From Caballeronia sp. SL2Y3 (lineage in GTDB: Bacteria > Pseudomonadota > Gammaproteobacteria > Burkholderiales > Burkholderiaceae), in NCBI RefSeq assembly GCF_022879575.1, contig NZ_CP084260.1, positions 2,666,001 through 2,730,000 of the forward strand: a stretch of 64,000 bases of DNA. The letters run 5' to 3'. This document shows positions 8,734 to 19,109 of this stretch, in pieces. The translations under genes were made by a program, and so were the position numbers. The notes under the pieces are model-generated. The model had not been told where the DNA came from. It saw nothing but the letters and a program-made list of their open reading frames with translations, and searched no databases. Numbering within the stretch: the first letter of the stretch is position 1; each line of letters opens with the position of its first letter.

Positions 8734-9486
8734 TCAATGCAGGACGGAGCCGATCAGACTGCGAAGATTGCGCGCGTCGAAGACGACCGTCTTCCATGTG
8801 TAGTAGTTCGCGCGCTCGAACTCCGTCTTGCCGACCGCCAGCTGACTTTCCGCAATCGCCAGCACTGAGCCCGGTAGTTTCTCGGCGCGGTATTGCAGAT
8901 GAATGAGTTCGCCTTCCAGCAGCCGCTTGGCTGAAGTCGCGGCGATGACGATGGAGGGCGTCGGCGTTTCGATGACATGATCGGCAACAAGCCCGCCGGA
9001 AATCGGCAATTCGACTTCCGACCGGTGCTCGAGCCCGAACTCGGCTGCGATATCCGCGATCGCACGGGTAAGCCGTCCTTTGAAATCGCTTGACTGCTGA
9101 CGCTCGACGCGGGATGTCGCGACCGCGAAAAGCTGCTGTGCCGCCTCGGCCACGCGAAAGACGTAAGGCGCAAGAAGACGCTCGTCAGAGGTCGCGGCGC
9201 GGATGACCTCGTCCTCGCACAGCCGAACGGGACTCAATTGCGCGATCTCCTGCGACCACCGTTCCACGGCGCCCGATTCGACTTCACCGCCCATCATGCC
9301 TGCGTTGAAGCAAGCTTCTCCGTTCTCATCAATCGAATAGCCGCCCTCGCAGGGACGAATGCGCACGACGACATGATCCCCCGTTCCCGGATATTGGAGC
9401 GGAGTGACGATTCGCTGCACGCCGTTTGTATCGGCGTGCACTTCGAACAAAGAGCAGAGCGTTTGCTTGAGCGGGTCCGCTAGCAC
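8734..9486 (-). CDS. DUF1828/DUF1829-like protein
   Basis: Function unknown. The 250-residue product has an N-terminal part (LKQTLCSLFEV, TPLQYPGTGDHVVVRIR, GGYSIDENGEACFNAGM) that resembles the DUF1828 domain, and a C-terminal part (FKGRLTRAIADIAAEFG, LVADHVIETPTPSIVI) compatible with DUF1829; both assignments are from memory of the families. I chose the GTG at 9486 because it overlaps the end of the upstream gene by 7 bp, which suggests translational coupling. No signal peptide or membrane segment. The region is less GC-rich than its neighbours and lies convergent to flhA with a 9-bp gap. Confidence 0.7.
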   Translation of the reverse strand: MLADPLKQTLCSLFEVHADTNGVQRIVTPLQYPGTGDHVVVRIRPCEGGYSIDENGEACFNAGMMGGEVESGAVERWSQEIAQLSPVRLCEDEVIRAATSDERLLAPYVFRVAEAAQQLFAVATSRVERQQSSDFKGRLTRAIADIAAEFGLEHRSEVELPISGGLVADHVIETPTPSIVIAATSAKRLLEGELIHLQYRAEKLPGSVLAIAESQLAVGKTEFERANYYTWKTVVFDARNLRSLIGSVLH

Positions 9487-10037
9487 AATAGATCGCCTTG
9501 TCCGTCGTGTTCGTTGAAGATGGTGATGCCCACAGCGTTGCAAAACAATACGATAAGCGCGGCACGGTCGTTTGCGGCACGCGGGTCAAAGCGTCGGGGC
9601 AGCTTTAAATCGAGTTCGGGTGCGCCGGGCAGCAAGCGATTCCTGTAATCGCTCGATGTATTGCAGGGCAGCTTGCAGTGCAGCCCCTTGTGACTCGGAT
9701 GGTAATGCAGTTCGAAGAGCGGGTATATGTCGCCGTGCGGCATTGTGCAGACCAGGTGTCCGTAAAACGAGCGGTCTTCGAGCTGATCGCCATCGCGCCA
9801 GAGGAAAAGCACGGCGTGATCGGCTGAAACTGGAATAAGGTCGGTCGCCTGAACGCGGGGCCGAGCCATCTTGTTGAAGGGCTTCGGCCATCGCTGCTTG
9901 ACCATGGGTCGGAACTTCGGGGAACCGCTGAGCGTTTTAGACGCATCCTTGTGCGCGGCAAGGTCCTTCGGTTTCGATGCGGTTCTCTCAGGTATTTCTA
10001 CCGACGCATTGAGCGGCGCGCAGTCATCGTCAGACAT
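9480..10037 (-). CDS. Uncharacterised protein, partner of the DUF1828-like gene
   Basis: I do not recognise this 185-residue protein. It starts MSDDDCAPLNASVEIPERTA, has a basic Lys/Arg/Pro-rich stretch (about residues 20-55), then a compact domain with FLWRDGDQLEDRSFYGHL, MPHGDIYPLFELHYHPSHKG and LHCKLPCNTSSDYRNRLLPG. The His/Cys/Asp-rich HYHPSHKGLHCKLPC could bind a metal, but this is only a guess. It is directly upstream of and overlaps the DUF1828-like gene, so the two probably act together. No good ribosome site is seen before the ATG at 10037, so the start is uncertain. Confidence 0.6.
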   Translation of the reverse strand: MSDDDCAPLNASVEIPERTASKPKDLAAHKDASKTLSGSPKFRPMVKQRWPKPFNKMARPRVQATDLIPVSADHAVLFLWRDGDQLEDRSFYGHLVCTMPHGDIYPLFELHYHPSHKGLHCKLPCNTSSDYRNRLLPGAPELDLKLPRRFDPRAANDRAALIVLFCNAVGITIFNEHDGQGDLLC

Positions 10038-10166
10038 GCATCGAGGATGCGGTCGATAGATTCGTTTGGGCTCCGACCATGCTAGCCCCTCGAACCGATG
10101 CCGCGCGCTACGTACAAGAAATGTTGCACTCGCAGGACGGAACGCCTGCCAGCACACAGCGAAAGC

Positions 10167-11555
10167 TCAACACTCCACAATATTCACCGCCAGTCCCCCG
10201 CGCGACGTCTCCTTATACTTCGTCTTCATATCCGCGCCGGTCTCGCGCATGGTCTTGATGACCGAATCCAGCGACACGTAGTGCGAACCATCGCCGCGCA
10301 TGGCCATGCGCGCCGCGTTCACGGCCTTCACCGACCCCATCGCGTTGCGTTCGATGCACGGAATCTGCACCATGCCGCCCACCGGATCGCAGGTGAGCCC
10401 GAGGTTGTGCTCCATGCCGATTTCCGCTGCGTTCTCCACCTGCGCCGGCGTGCCGCCGAGCACCGCCGCGAGGCCGCCCGCCGCCATCGAGCAGGCGACG
10501 CCCACTTCGCCCTGGCATCCCACTTCCGCGCCCGATATCGACGCGTTCATCTTGTACAGGATGCCGATAGCCGCCGCCGTCAACAGGAAGTCGATCACGC
10601 CTTGCGCGTTGGATCCCGGCACGAAGCGGTCGTAGTAATGCAGCACGGCCGGGATGATGCCCGCCGCGCCATTCGTCGGCGCCGTCACGACGCGGCCGCC
10701 GACGGCGTTTTCTTCGTTCACCGCGATGGCGTACAGGTTGATCCAGTCGATCATCGAAAGCGGGTCGCGCAACGCCTGCTCGGGCCTGCCCGTCAGCGCG
10801 CGATAAAGCTGCGGCGCACGGCGCTTCACCTGAAACGGCCCCGGCAGATGCCCTTCCGCATCCGGATTGCCGATGCCGCACCCCCGCGCGACGCAATCCT
10901 GCATCACCTCCCAGATATGCAGCAGGCCCGCGCGGATTTCGTCGGGGCTGCGCCAGACGCACTCGTTTTCCCACATCAGTTGCGCAATCGACTTGCCGGA
11001 TTCGGCGCACATCTTGAGCAGTTCGTCGCCGGTCTGGAACGGATACGGCAATTGCGCGTGCGCCGTGAGCACGGCCGTATTCGGCGCGCCCGCCGTCACG
11101 ACGAAGCCGCCGCCCACCGAGAGATACGTCGCTTCGCGTAGCAACTGGCCGCTGGCATCGAATGCATACAGCTTCATGCCGTTCGGATGTTCCGGCAGCG
11201 CCTGCCGATAGAACGCGATGTTGTCCTTCACCGTGAACGGGATGTCGTGCTTGCCGAGCAAGGCGAGCGTCTTCGTTGCGCGCACCGCTTCGAGCCGCGG
11301 CACGATGGTGCCGGCATCCACAGTATCCGGCGCGTCGCCCATGAGTCCGAGCATGACGCCGCGGTCCGTGCCGTGGCCCTTCCCCGTTGCGCCGAGCGAG
11401 CCGTACAGCTCGCATTTGACCGATGTCACCGCGTCCAGCAGCGCGTCGCGTTCGAGCCCTTGCGCGAACATGAGCGCGGCGCGCATCGGGCCGACGGTGT
11501 GCGAGCTGGAAGGTCCGATGCCGACTTTGAAGAGATCGAAAACGCTGACTGCCAT
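10167..11555 (-). CDS. sdaA: L-serine ammonia-lyase (iron-sulfur dependent)
   Basis: Converts L-serine to pyruvate and ammonia in the cytoplasm. The 462-residue single-chain form starts [20 protein letters not shown], where PSSSHT is the family's substrate-site motif. Conserved cysteines for the 4Fe-4S cluster appear in [16 protein letters not shown] and in [19 protein letters not shown] lies 5 nt before the ATG. It lies downstream of the glycine cleavage genes in the same direction, which makes sense because glycine and serine are interconverted through one-carbon units. Confidence 0.95.
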   Translation of the reverse strand: MAVSVFDLFKVGIGPSSSHTVGPMRAALMFAQGLERDALLDAVTSVKCELYGSLGATGKGHGTDRGVMLGLMGDAPDTVDAGTIVPRLEAVRATKTLALLGKHDIPFTVKDNIAFYRQALPEHPNGMKLYAFDASGQLLREATYLSVGGGFVVTAGAPNTAVLTAHAQLPYPFQTGDELLKMCAESGKSIAQLMWENECVWRSPDEIRAGLLHIWEVMQDCVARGCGIGNPDAEGHLPGPFQVKRRAPQLYRALTGRPEQALRDPLSMIDWINLYAIAVNEENAVGGRVVTAPTNGAAGIIPAVLHYYDRFVPGSNAQGVIDFLLTAAAIGILYKMNASISGAEVGCQGEVGVACSMAAGGLAAVLGGTPAQVENAAEIGMEHNLGLTCDPVGGMVQIPCIERNAMGSVKAVNAARMAMRGDGSHYVSLDSVIKTMRETGADMKTKYKETSRGGLAVNIVEC

Positions 11556-11576
11556 GACTGCTCCTGCAATTGGAAG

Positions 11577-12689
11577 TTACCGCGCCGGCAGCGGCAGACA
11601 GACCGCGAGCCACGCGGGCGGCGTCGGCGCGAGCCGCAGCGCCACCGGCGCATAGCGGCCGTCGAGACGCGCCGCCAGATAAAAAAGCTCCGCCGCGTTC
11701 TTCGGGTCCCACTGGCCCGAGTAGCCCGGCAAGCCGGCTTCGCGCCGTTTCGCGTCGAAGGCGACGCTCGAATGCACGAACTCGTCGTGCGTCTTCGTGC
11801 CGAGCGCGTAAGGCGTCAGCCAGTTGAGCGCGCCGGCGAGCGTCGCGCCCGTCGTCGCGCGCTCCGGCAGCCAGTTGCGGTTATGCCGCCGCGCCGCGAG
11901 CGCCGCCGTCACGAGCGGCTGCAAGTCGTAGGTGACGTAGTGCAGCGCGTCGCGCTCGGCGAAATCGACCGTCGAACCATCCGGCGCGATGTTGTCGCCG
12001 ATATGCTCGACAAAAAGCCGTTGCGCCGCGTCGATCATCTTGCGGTCGTCGATGGTGAACGCGCCCATCGCGATCAGCTTCACGCGATGGCTCTGCCAGT
12101 TGTTCCGGTACGTGCCCTTGAGCGGCCGCGCTTGCTTGTCGATATCGGCGACATAGCCGTTCGCCAGCTTCGCGATGAACGCATTCGCCGCGTTGCGCGT
12201 TTTCACCGGCAGCGCGCTCGCCGTCAAATCGTACGCAAGGATCAGCGATTCGAAGTTCGTCTCGTCGATCGGGTTCAAGCTCGGCTGATACGTCGTGGTC
12301 CACGCGAGCAGAAACCGGTCGACAAGCCGCAGATAGCGCTCGTTGCCCGTGGCGCGCCAGGCGAGCGCGGCATTGCGCATCAGGTCGAGGTCTTTCTCCG
12401 CTTCGACGCTTTGGTCATAGATGCCTTCGTGCGGCAGCGTGCCTTCGGTGTGCAGCGTGGCGCGGGCCTTCGGCGTGTCGTTGACGTGCGATTGCACCGC
12501 GTTCACCAGCGCCTTCACGCCGGGATCGGCATTCGTGCGCTCGCTCGTCTGCATGGCCGGCGCGGCGCAGAAGTTCATCGCCGCGTGCGCGGCAGGCGCG
12601 GTCATCGAAAGCGCGCAAAGCGTCGCCAGCGTTGCGCGTGTCGCTCTGAAGCGGCTCGCCTCGTTCCCCTTTCGCACCTTCGGCGCCAT
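11577..12689 (-). CDS. Alginate lyase family protein, secreted
   Basis: Probably a periplasmic polysaccharide lyase or relative of the alginate lyase (PL5/alginate_lyase) family. The 370-residue protein has a signal peptide (ATLATLCALSMTAPAAHAA) and an all-helical alpha/alpha-toroid-type body with NNWQSHRVKLIAMGAFT (family motif around the NNH-type catalytic Asn/His; here NNWQSH), DGSTVDFAERDALHYVTYD and EFVHSSVAFDAKR. GGGAG is 5 nt before the chosen ATG at 12689. It sits between gcvP and sdaA, 21 bp from sdaA, so it may be read through from the gcv promoter. Real substrate unknown. Confidence 0.78.
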   Translation of the reverse strand: MAPKVRKGNEASRFRATRATLATLCALSMTAPAAHAAMNFCAAPAMQTSERTNADPGVKALVNAVQSHVNDTPKARATLHTEGTLPHEGIYDQSVEAEKDLDLMRNAALAWRATGNERYLRLVDRFLLAWTTTYQPSLNPIDETNFESLILAYDLTASALPVKTRNAANAFIAKLANGYVADIDKQARPLKGTYRNNWQSHRVKLIAMGAFTIDDRKMIDAAQRLFVEHIGDNIAPDGSTVDFAERDALHYVTYDLQPLVTAALAARRHNRNWLPERATTGATLAGALNWLTPYALGTKTHDEFVHSSVAFDAKRREAGLPGYSGQWDPKNAAELFYLAARLDGRYAPVALRLAPTPPAWLAVCLPLPAR

Positions 12690-12746
12690 ACGCACTCCCT
12701 GATTGGCTTGGTCCGGGGTGAGATGTTAGCCGTTCTCGAACGCACC

Positions 12747-12783
12747 GCAAAACCGCCCGACAAAGCTTGACGCTTTCGGGCGG
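12747..12783 (-). terminator. Terminator after gcvP
   Basis: On the minus strand CCGCCCGA and TCGGGCGG pair, with an inner AAGC/GCTT stem, followed by TTTTGC. It ends the gcvT-H-P transcript and would limit read-through into the alginate-lyase-like gene. Confidence 0.7.
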
Positions 12784-12798
12784 CGCGGCGCGCGTGCG

Positions 12799-15729
12799 TC
12801 ACGCGTCCGCGTACTCCGACACCGGCACGCACGAGCACATGAGGTTGCGATCGCCATATGCGTTGTCGGCGCGGCCCACCGGCGACCAGTACTTGCGCGC
12901 GATGAGCGTCTTGACCGGATACGCCGCCTCTTCGCGCGTGTACGCATGCGTCCACTCGTCCGCCGTGACCACGGCAGCCGTATGCGGCGCGTTCTTCAGC
13001 ACGTTGTCTTCGCGATCGGCGCGGCCTTCCTCGACTGCGCGAATTTCGTTGCGAATGGCGATCATCGCGTCGATGAAGCGGTCCAGCTCTTCCTTCGATT
13101 CCGATTCCGTCGGCTCGACCATCAGCGTGCCCGGCACGGGGAAGCTCATGGTCGGCGCGTGGAAACCGTAGTCGATCAGGCGCTTCGCCACGTCTTCCAC
13201 CGAAATGCCGCTCGCTTCCTTGATCGGCCGCACGTCGAGAATGCACTCGTGCGCGACGAGCCCGCCCGGGCCGCTGTACAGCACCGGGTAATGCGGCGCG
13301 AGGCGTTTCGCGACGTAGTTCGCGGCGAGGATCGCGCTTTCGGTCGCGGCCGTGAGGCCCTTCGCGCCCATCATCGCGATATACATCCACGAAATCGGCA
13401 GAATCGCGGCCGAGCCGTACGGCGCCGACGACACCGCGCCGATGCCCGCTTCGTCGCGCTGATAGCCGGTCGATGTCTGGTTCGGCAGGAACTTGGCGAG
13501 ATGCGCGCCGACCGCGACCGGACCGACGCCCGGTCCGCCGCCGCCGTGCGGAATGCAGAACGTCTTGTGCAGGTTCAGGTGCGAGACGTCGCCGCCGAAC
13601 TGTCCGGGCGCGCACAGGCCGACCATCGCGTTCATGTTCGCGCCATCGACATATACTTGCCCGCCGTGCTGATGCACGATGTCGCAAATCTCGCGCACGT
13701 TGCGCTCGAAGACGCCGTGCGTCGACGGATACGTGATCATGATCGCCGCGAGATTCGCGGAGTGCTTCTCGGCCTTCGCCTTGAGATCGTCGATATCGAC
13801 GTTGCCGTTCGCATCGCACGCGACGACCACGACCTGCATGCCCGCCATTTGCGCCGACGCCGGGTTCGTGCCGTGCGCGGACGCCGGAATCAGACACACA
13901 TTGCGATGCCCTTCGCCGCGCGACTCGTGGTACGCGTGAATGATGAGCAAGCCCGCGTACTCGCCCTGTGAACCCGCGTTCGGCTGCAACGAGACCGCCG
14001 CGTAGCCGGTGCACGCAACGAGCATCTGTTCGAGCTGGTCGATCATCGTGCGATAGCCGAGCGTCTGCTCGGCCGGCGCGAACGGGTGAATCTGCGCGAA
14101 CTCCGGCCACGTCACGGGCAGCATTTCCGACGTGGCGTTGAGCTTCATCGTGCAGGAGCCGAGCGGAATCATCGTGCGGTCGAGCGCGAGGTCCTTGTCG
14201 GCAAGGCTGCGCAGATAGCGCAGCATTTCGTGTTCGGAGTGATGCCGGTTGAAGACCGGATGCGTGAGGTAATCGCTCGTGCGCTTGAGGTCTGCCGGAA
14301 GCGAATCGCCGATGGACGCGTCGAGCGCGTCGATATCGAACGTTTCGGTCTTGCCCGCGACTTCCGCGAACAGCGCGAAGAGCTTCTGCAAGTCGTCGCG
14401 CGTGGTGGTTTCGTCGAGCGATACGCCGACTTGGGTCGCGCTCACGCGCCGCAGATTGATATGCGCGGCGTAAGCGGCCTGATGCAATGCAGTCGTGTTC
14501 GCGCCGCTTTCGATCGTGACGGTATCGAAGAACGTCTTGTTCGCGATGCTGTAGCCGAGCTTCGCGACGCCCGCCGCGAAAATCGACGCCACGCGGTTCA
14601 CGCGCAGCGCAATCGTCTTGAGACCTTGCGGGCCGTGATAGACCGCGTACATGCTCGCCATGATCGCGAGCAGGGCCTGCGCCGTGCAGACGTTCGATGT
14701 CGCCTTCTCGCGGCGAATGTGCTGCTCGCGCGTTTGCAGCGCGAGACGCAGCGCGGAATTGCCTTGCGCATCGACGGTCACGCCGACCAGACGCCCCGGC
14801 ATCTGGCGCTTGAATTCGTCGCGCACGGCCATGTAAGCCGCGTGCGGACCGCCGAAGCCGACCGGCACGCCGAACCGCTGCGTGTTGCCAATAGCGACAT
14901 CCGCGCCCCATTCGCCCGGCGGCGTAATGAGCGTGAGCGCGAGCAGATCCGCCGCCGCGACGACGTGGCCGCCCGCCGCGTGAACCGCTTCGGCGAGCGC
15001 GCGATAGTCATGCACGTCGCCGTTCGCGCCGGGATATTGCAGCAGCACGCCGAATGCGTTCGCGCTGGCGGCATCCGCTGCCGGACCGACCTTCACTTCG
15101 ATGCCCGCGGGCTTCGCGCGCGTCTTCACCACTTCGATGGTTTGCGGCAGCACGTCGTCAGCGACGAAGAACACGTTCGACTTCGGCTTGCCGACGCGTT
15201 GCAGCAGCGTCATGGCTTCGGCGGCGGCCGTCGCTTCGTCGAGCAGCGATGCGTTCGACATCGCGAGGCCGGTGAGGTCCATCACCATCTGCTGGAAGTT
15301 CAGCAGGGCTTCGAGGCGCCCCTGCGAGATTTCCGGCTGATACGGCGTGTAGGCCGTGTACCACGCCGGGTTCTTCAGCACGTTGCGCAGGATCACGGCA
15401 GGCGTGTGCGTGCCGTAATACCCCTGACCGATGAAGGTTCGAAACACCAGATTCTCGTCCGCGAGCTTGCGCAGCGCCGCGAGCGCCTCGGCTTCGCTCT
15501 TCGGCTGCGTGAACGCGCCGAGCGGCAGCGTTTCCTTGCGGCGGATCGTGTCGGGAATCACCGCGTCGATGAACGCCGCGCGCGACGCGAAACCGAGCGC
15601 GTCGAGCATCGCGCGCTGGTCGGCCTCGTCGGGGCCGATGTGCCGGCCGGCGAACGCATCGTGGCATTCGAGCGCGGCGAGTGACAGGGAAGTGCGGTTC
15701 ATCGGACGATCCGGGTGTTCGAGCTTCAT
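12799..15729 (-). CDS. gcvP: Glycine dehydrogenase (decarboxylating), P-protein
   Basis: The P-protein of the glycine cleavage system decarboxylates glycine and passes the aminomethyl group to lipoyl-GcvH. The single-chain product is 976 residues, the normal size. It contains [14 protein letters not shown] at the start, the glycine-rich region and the PLP lysine in [14 protein letters not shown] (about residue 721). AGGA lies 7 nt before the ATG at 15729. It is the last gene of the riboswitch-controlled gcvT-H-P operon, 53 bp after gcvH. Confidence 0.97.
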   Translation of the reverse strand: MKLEHPDRPMNRTSLSLAALECHDAFAGRHIGPDEADQRAMLDALGFASRAAFIDAVIPDTIRRKETLPLGAFTQPKSEAEALAALRKLADENLVFRTFIGQGYYGTHTPAVILRNVLKNPAWYTAYTPYQPEISQGRLEALLNFQQMVMDLTGLAMSNASLLDEATAAAEAMTLLQRVGKPKSNVFFVADDVLPQTIEVVKTRAKPAGIEVKVGPAADAASANAFGVLLQYPGANGDVHDYRALAEAVHAAGGHVVAAADLLALTLITPPGEWGADVAIGNTQRFGVPVGFGGPHAAYMAVRDEFKRQMPGRLVGVTVDAQGNSALRLALQTREQHIRREKATSNVCTAQALLAIMASMYAVYHGPQGLKTIALRVNRVASIFAAGVAKLGYSIANKTFFDTVTIESGANTTALHQAAYAAHINLRRVSATQVGVSLDETTTRDDLQKLFALFAEVAGKTETFDIDALDASIGDSLPADLKRTSDYLTHPVFNRHHSEHEMLRYLRSLADKDLALDRTMIPLGSCTMKLNATSEMLPVTWPEFAQIHPFAPAEQTLGYRTMIDQLEQMLVACTGYAAVSLQPNAGSQGEYAGLLIIHAYHESRGEGHRNVCLIPASAHGTNPASAQMAGMQVVVVACDANGNVDIDDLKAKAEKHSANLAAIMITYPSTHGVFERNVREICDIVHQHGGQVYVDGANMNAMVGLCAPGQFGGDVSHLNLHKTFCIPHGGGGPGVGPVAVGAHLAKFLPNQTSTGYQRDEAGIGAVSSAPYGSAAILPISWMYIAMMGAKGLTAATESAILAANYVAKRLAPHYPVLYSGPGGLVAHECILDVRPIKEASGISVEDVAKRLIDYGFHAPTMSFPVPGTLMVEPTESESKEELDRFIDAMIAIRNEIRAVEEGRADREDNVLKNAPHTAAVVTADEWTHAYTREEAAYPVKTLIARKYWSPVGRADNAYGDRNLMCSCVPVSEYADA

Positions 15730-15782
15730 GTGAATTCCTGCGAAAGCGGCCCGCGTGGAACCGCTTTTCGTCTGATAGAGAG

Positions 15783-16163
15783 TTATTCGCCGATCGACTT
15801 GCCGTAGCCTTCGGCGTCGAGCAGCTTGTCGAGGCCCGCATCGCTTGCGGGCTTGATCTTGAAGAGCCAGCTTTCGTACGGCGCGCCGTTCACCTGATCC
15901 GGCGACGAGCTCAGCGCGTCATTGACCGCGACGACTTCGCCCGAGACCGGCGCGTAGATGTCGGAGGCGGCCTTCACCGATTCGATGACCGCAATCGCGT
16001 CGCCCGCCGCGACGGACTTGCCCGCCGCCGGCAGTTCGACGAACACGATGTCGCCGAGCGCTTCTTGCGCGTGATCGGTAATGCCGACGGTCAGCGTGCC
16101 GTCGGACTCCGTGCGGACCCATTCGTGCGATTCGGTGTATTTCAGATCGGCCGGGATGCTCAT
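15783..16163 (-). CDS. gcvH: Glycine cleavage system H protein
   Basis: The lipoyl carrier shuttling aminomethyl groups between the P, T and L proteins. The 126-residue protein begins [17 protein letters not shown] and has the lipoylation site Lys in [17 protein letters not shown] (about residue 64). AAGGAG precedes the ATG. Between gcvT and gcvP. Confidence 0.97.
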   Translation of the reverse strand: MSIPADLKYTESHEWVRTESDGTLTVGITDHAQEALGDIVFVELPAAGKSVAAGDAIAVIESVKAASDIYAPVSGEVVAVNDALSSSPDQVNGAPYESWLFKIKPASDAGLDKLLDAEGYGKSIGE

Positions 16164-16235
16164 TGGATGCTCCTTGCGTGGTTCGTTCGTGAGATTCTGG
16201 GTCGGAGGGAACGGGCGCGACGGCGCTCGACAGTG

Positions 16236-17360
16236 TTATGCCAAATCGACGAGCACCTTGCCGTTGCGCACGAACGGAAGTTTTACCACGCGCGCAGGAA
16301 CTTGCTTGTCGCGGATGACGACCTGCACCGTATCGCCCGGCGCGACGGCCGTCGGCACGCGGGCGAACGCGATCGATTCCTGCATGGACGGCGAGAACGT
16401 GCCGCTCGTGATCTCGCCTTCGCCGTGCGGCGTCACGACTTTCTGATGCGCGCGCAGCACGCCGCCCGCACGACCGTTTTCCTTGATGAGCACGAGCCCG
16501 ACGAAATTCGCCTTCGAGCCGTTCGCCTCCAGCGCCGCGCGTCCGACGAAATCGCGCGGCGTTTTCAGATCGACGGTCCACGCGAGGCCCGCGTCGAGCG
16601 GCGACACGGTTTCGTCCATGTCCTGGCCGTAGAGGTTCATGCCGGCTTCGAGCCGCAGCGTGTCGCGCGCGCCGAGGCCGGCGGGCTTCACGCCTGCGGC
16701 GAGCAGCGCCTTCCACAGCTTTTCGATGTTCGCGGCCGGCACGACGATCTCGAAACCGTCCTCGCCGGTGTAGCCCGTGCGCGCGAGCATCAGTTCGCCG
16801 TACTGCGTGGAGGGAAACATGACCGCGTTGAACGGCTTGACGGCTTCGGTTTCGGCTCGCGTGTCCGGCAGCACGTTCCAGACCTTCTCGCGTGCGTTCG
16901 GCCCTTGCACCGCGATGATGCCGAGATCGCGGCGCGGCGTGATCGTGACGTTGAAGTTACCGTCTGCGTTCAGCTTCCCGAACCACGCGATGTCCTTGTC
17001 CGCCGTGCTCGCATTCACGACCACGCGAAAACGCGTTTCGGAGAAGTAATAGACGATGAGGTCGTCGATCACGCCGCCGTCGTCTTTCAGCAGGCAGGAG
17101 TAGAGCGCCTTGCCGGGCGTCGTCAGCTTGTCGACGTTGTTGGCGATCGCGTGGCGGAAGAACGCGCGGACCGCGTCGCCTTCGAAATCCACGACGCGCA
17201 TGTGCGACACGTCGAACATGGCGGCGTCGGTGCGCACGGCGCGATGCTCGTCGATCTGCGAACCGTAGTTGACGGGCATGTCCCAGCCGCCGAAATCGAC
17301 CATGCGCGCGTTGAGCGCGAGGTGAGCGGCGTGCAAGGGCGTGTGTTGAAGTTCGGTCAT
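16236..17360 (-). CDS. gcvT: Glycine cleavage system aminomethyltransferase, T protein
   Basis: Transfers the methylene group from aminomethyl-lipoyl-GcvH to tetrahydrofolate, releasing ammonia. The chosen ATG at 17360 ([20 protein letters not shown]) has GAGG at 7 nt and yields 374 residues, the normal size; the open frame extends upstream through the riboswitch but that part is not protein-like. Motifs include [22 protein letters not shown] and [13 protein letters not shown]. First gene of the operon. Confidence 0.97.
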   Translation of the reverse strand: MTELQHTPLHAAHLALNARMVDFGGWDMPVNYGSQIDEHRAVRTDAAMFDVSHMRVVDFEGDAVRAFFRHAIANNVDKLTTPGKALYSCLLKDDGGVIDDLIVYYFSETRFRVVVNASTADKDIAWFGKLNADGNFNVTITPRRDLGIIAVQGPNAREKVWNVLPDTRAETEAVKPFNAVMFPSTQYGELMLARTGYTGEDGFEIVVPAANIEKLWKALLAAGVKPAGLGARDTLRLEAGMNLYGQDMDETVSPLDAGLAWTVDLKTPRDFVGRAALEANGSKANFVGLVLIKENGRAGGVLRAHQKVVTPHGEGEITSGTFSPSMQESIAFARVPTAVAPGDTVQVVIRDKQVPARVVKLPFVRNGKVLVDLA

Positions 17361-17481
17361 CGGGGCCTCGGTTCGCGGAGCAAAAAAGGCCACGCAGCGC
17401 GCTTCGCTGCGGATGATTGCCTTGGTCGCCGCTCGATGCAGCGAAGCAAGACACCGACCCGCGATGCGGTTGCGATGCGTG

Positions 17482-17712
17482 ACCCCTCTGTCCTCGGTAC
17501 CTGAGAGATTGCGCGGATTCGCGAGCGTGTGCTGGCGGTCCATCGCGCGCCCCTTCGGTGGGCAACTGGCCTGATGCGTGCCGTTGCCGCTCTCCAGAGT
17601 GCGAGGAATGTGTCCTCGACGCGGCCGGTCCTTTTGCCTGAGAGTTTGTGGGTGTGCCCCTTCGGCGGCGCGGCTCTCGCTTCCATGAAGCGGCCACGCG
17701 CTCTCCCGACGC
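17482..17712 (-). promoter_or_regulatory. Tandem glycine riboswitch upstream of gcvT
   Basis: On the minus strand two glycine aptamers lie in tandem. The first has CGGGAGAGCG, GCCGAAGGGGCA and ACTCTCAGGCAAAAGGAC; the second has CTCTGGAGAG, CACCGAAGGGGCG and ATCTCTCAGGTACCGAGGAC. These are the conserved aptamer elements. The RNA lies in the gcvT leader, about 120 nt before its start, and in this class usually turns expression on when glycine is plentiful. Confidence 0.95.
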
Positions 17713-17835
17713 GTGCGGCAGAATTTACGCGAGGGGGATGGGGTTGTCAAACGGATTCGGACCGGGGCGATTGCGTCGTTTCTTACCTCGTGCCGACTCG
17801 TCCGACGCCTCTCAGTTCATGGCGGCGACGCCCCC

Positions 17836-18879
17836 TCACCCCCGCACGAACTCCACCCTCCGCCCTTCCCGCTCGCTCTGCATCGCCAGTTCGATGACCG
17901 TCATCACATCGACGGCATCTTGCGGCGTCACCGGGAACGGCTTGCCGTCGATCACCGAAGCCGCCAGCGCCCGATAGAACTCCACATACGCGCCATCGCG
18001 CGTCGCGAATTGATGCCGCAGATCGTGATCGCCGTCCACTTCGCGCAAGAGGCCCGGCGGATTCTTGCCGAACTCCGCATTCCCCGGCCGCATGCCGGAG
18101 CGAAGCTGGTCTTCCTGCACGTCGAGGCCGGTCTTCACATAACTGCCGCGCGTGCCATGAATTGAAAAACGCGGCGGCTCCAGCGCCGCGAGCGCGCTCG
18201 CGTGCAGCACCACCTCCTTGTCCGCGTAACCGAGCACGAGATGCACGTAGTCCGGCGCGTGCGCGTGGTCGCGATGCGCCTTCACGAACGCCGTCACCGT
18301 CTGCGGCGCGCCGAACAGCGTGAGCGCCTGATCGATCAGATGCGGCCCCAGATCGAACAGCAGACCGCCGCCGCGCGCCGCTTCTTCGCGCCAACGCTGC
18401 GGCACTTTCGGGCGAAAACGGTCGAAATGCGATTCGTAGTGCGCGATGCGCCCGAGCCGCCCGCTTTCGATCAGCGTGCGCACGGTCAGGAAATCGCCGT
18501 CCCAGCGGCGATTATGGAACGGCGCGAACAGCAGCCCGCGCTCGGCGGCGAGGTCGGCGAGCGTGCGGGCATCGCGGGCGGAGAGCGTGACCGGCTTGTC
18601 GACGACCACATGCTTGCCCGCCGACAGCGCACGGTGCGCGAGGTCGAAGTGCGTGTCGTTCGGCGTGGCGATCACGACGCACGGAACGTCGGCGAGCGCG
18701 ATGAGCGCATCGAAGTCGGCGACGATGCGCGCATCCGGATAATCGGCGAGCGCGCGCTCGGCCTGACTCGTCGCGATGGCGGCGACCTTCGCGCGGCCGC
18801 AATGCTCGATGACGGGCGCGTGGAACGTCGCGCCGGCCAGGCCATAGCCCATCAGGCCGACTTTCAGTGCTGAACTCAT
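17836..18879 (-). CDS. Gfo/Idh/MocA family oxidoreductase
   Basis: An NAD(P)-dependent dehydrogenase of unknown substrate, probably a sugar or polyol. The 347-residue protein has the N-terminal Rossmann segment LKVGLMGYGLAGATFHAPVI, the family motif KHVVVDKPVTLSARDA (EKP-like, here DKP) and HNRRWDGDFLTV, then RGGGLLFDLGPHLIDQAL. It resembles the YhhX/YdgJ-type group by eye. Start is ambiguous: ATG 18879 (MSSALKV) was chosen; ATG 18891 would add four residues. Downstream of, but separate from, the gcv leader. Confidence 0.85.
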   Translation of the reverse strand: MSSALKVGLMGYGLAGATFHAPVIEHCGRAKVAAIATSQAERALADYPDARIVADFDALIALADVPCVVIATPNDTHFDLAHRALSAGKHVVVDKPVTLSARDARTLADLAAERGLLFAPFHNRRWDGDFLTVRTLIESGRLGRIAHYESHFDRFRPKVPQRWREEAARGGGLLFDLGPHLIDQALTLFGAPQTVTAFVKAHRDHAHAPDYVHLVLGYADKEVVLHASALAALEPPRFSIHGTRGSYVKTGLDVQEDQLRSGMRPGNAEFGKNPPGLLREVDGDHDLRHQFATRDGAYVEFYRALAASVIDGKPFPVTPQDAVDVMTVIELAMQSEREGRRVEFVRG

Positions 18880-19109
18880 GGAAGGCATCATCCTGTCGTG
18901 AATCGGTCGGATATTGTGGCATGAGCCTGCACCGCCCAACGCGCCAACGGCCAGCGAACGGGGGCCAAAACCCGCCGCGTTCTATCGTGTTAACATCGCG
19001 CTCTCGAATTTGCCGCGCCATCAACGGGTTGCGCGGCGGTGTTCGCAGTTCAATCGGCGGCGCGGCTTGGCTCTTGCGCCGCTCGCCTCACTCGCCAAAG
19101 TCCAGAACG

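Noticed and set aside
17361..17750. Extended GcvT N-terminus of 130 residues
   Set aside because: The upstream part is the glycine riboswitch read as protein; a good ribosome site and homologues support ATG 17360.
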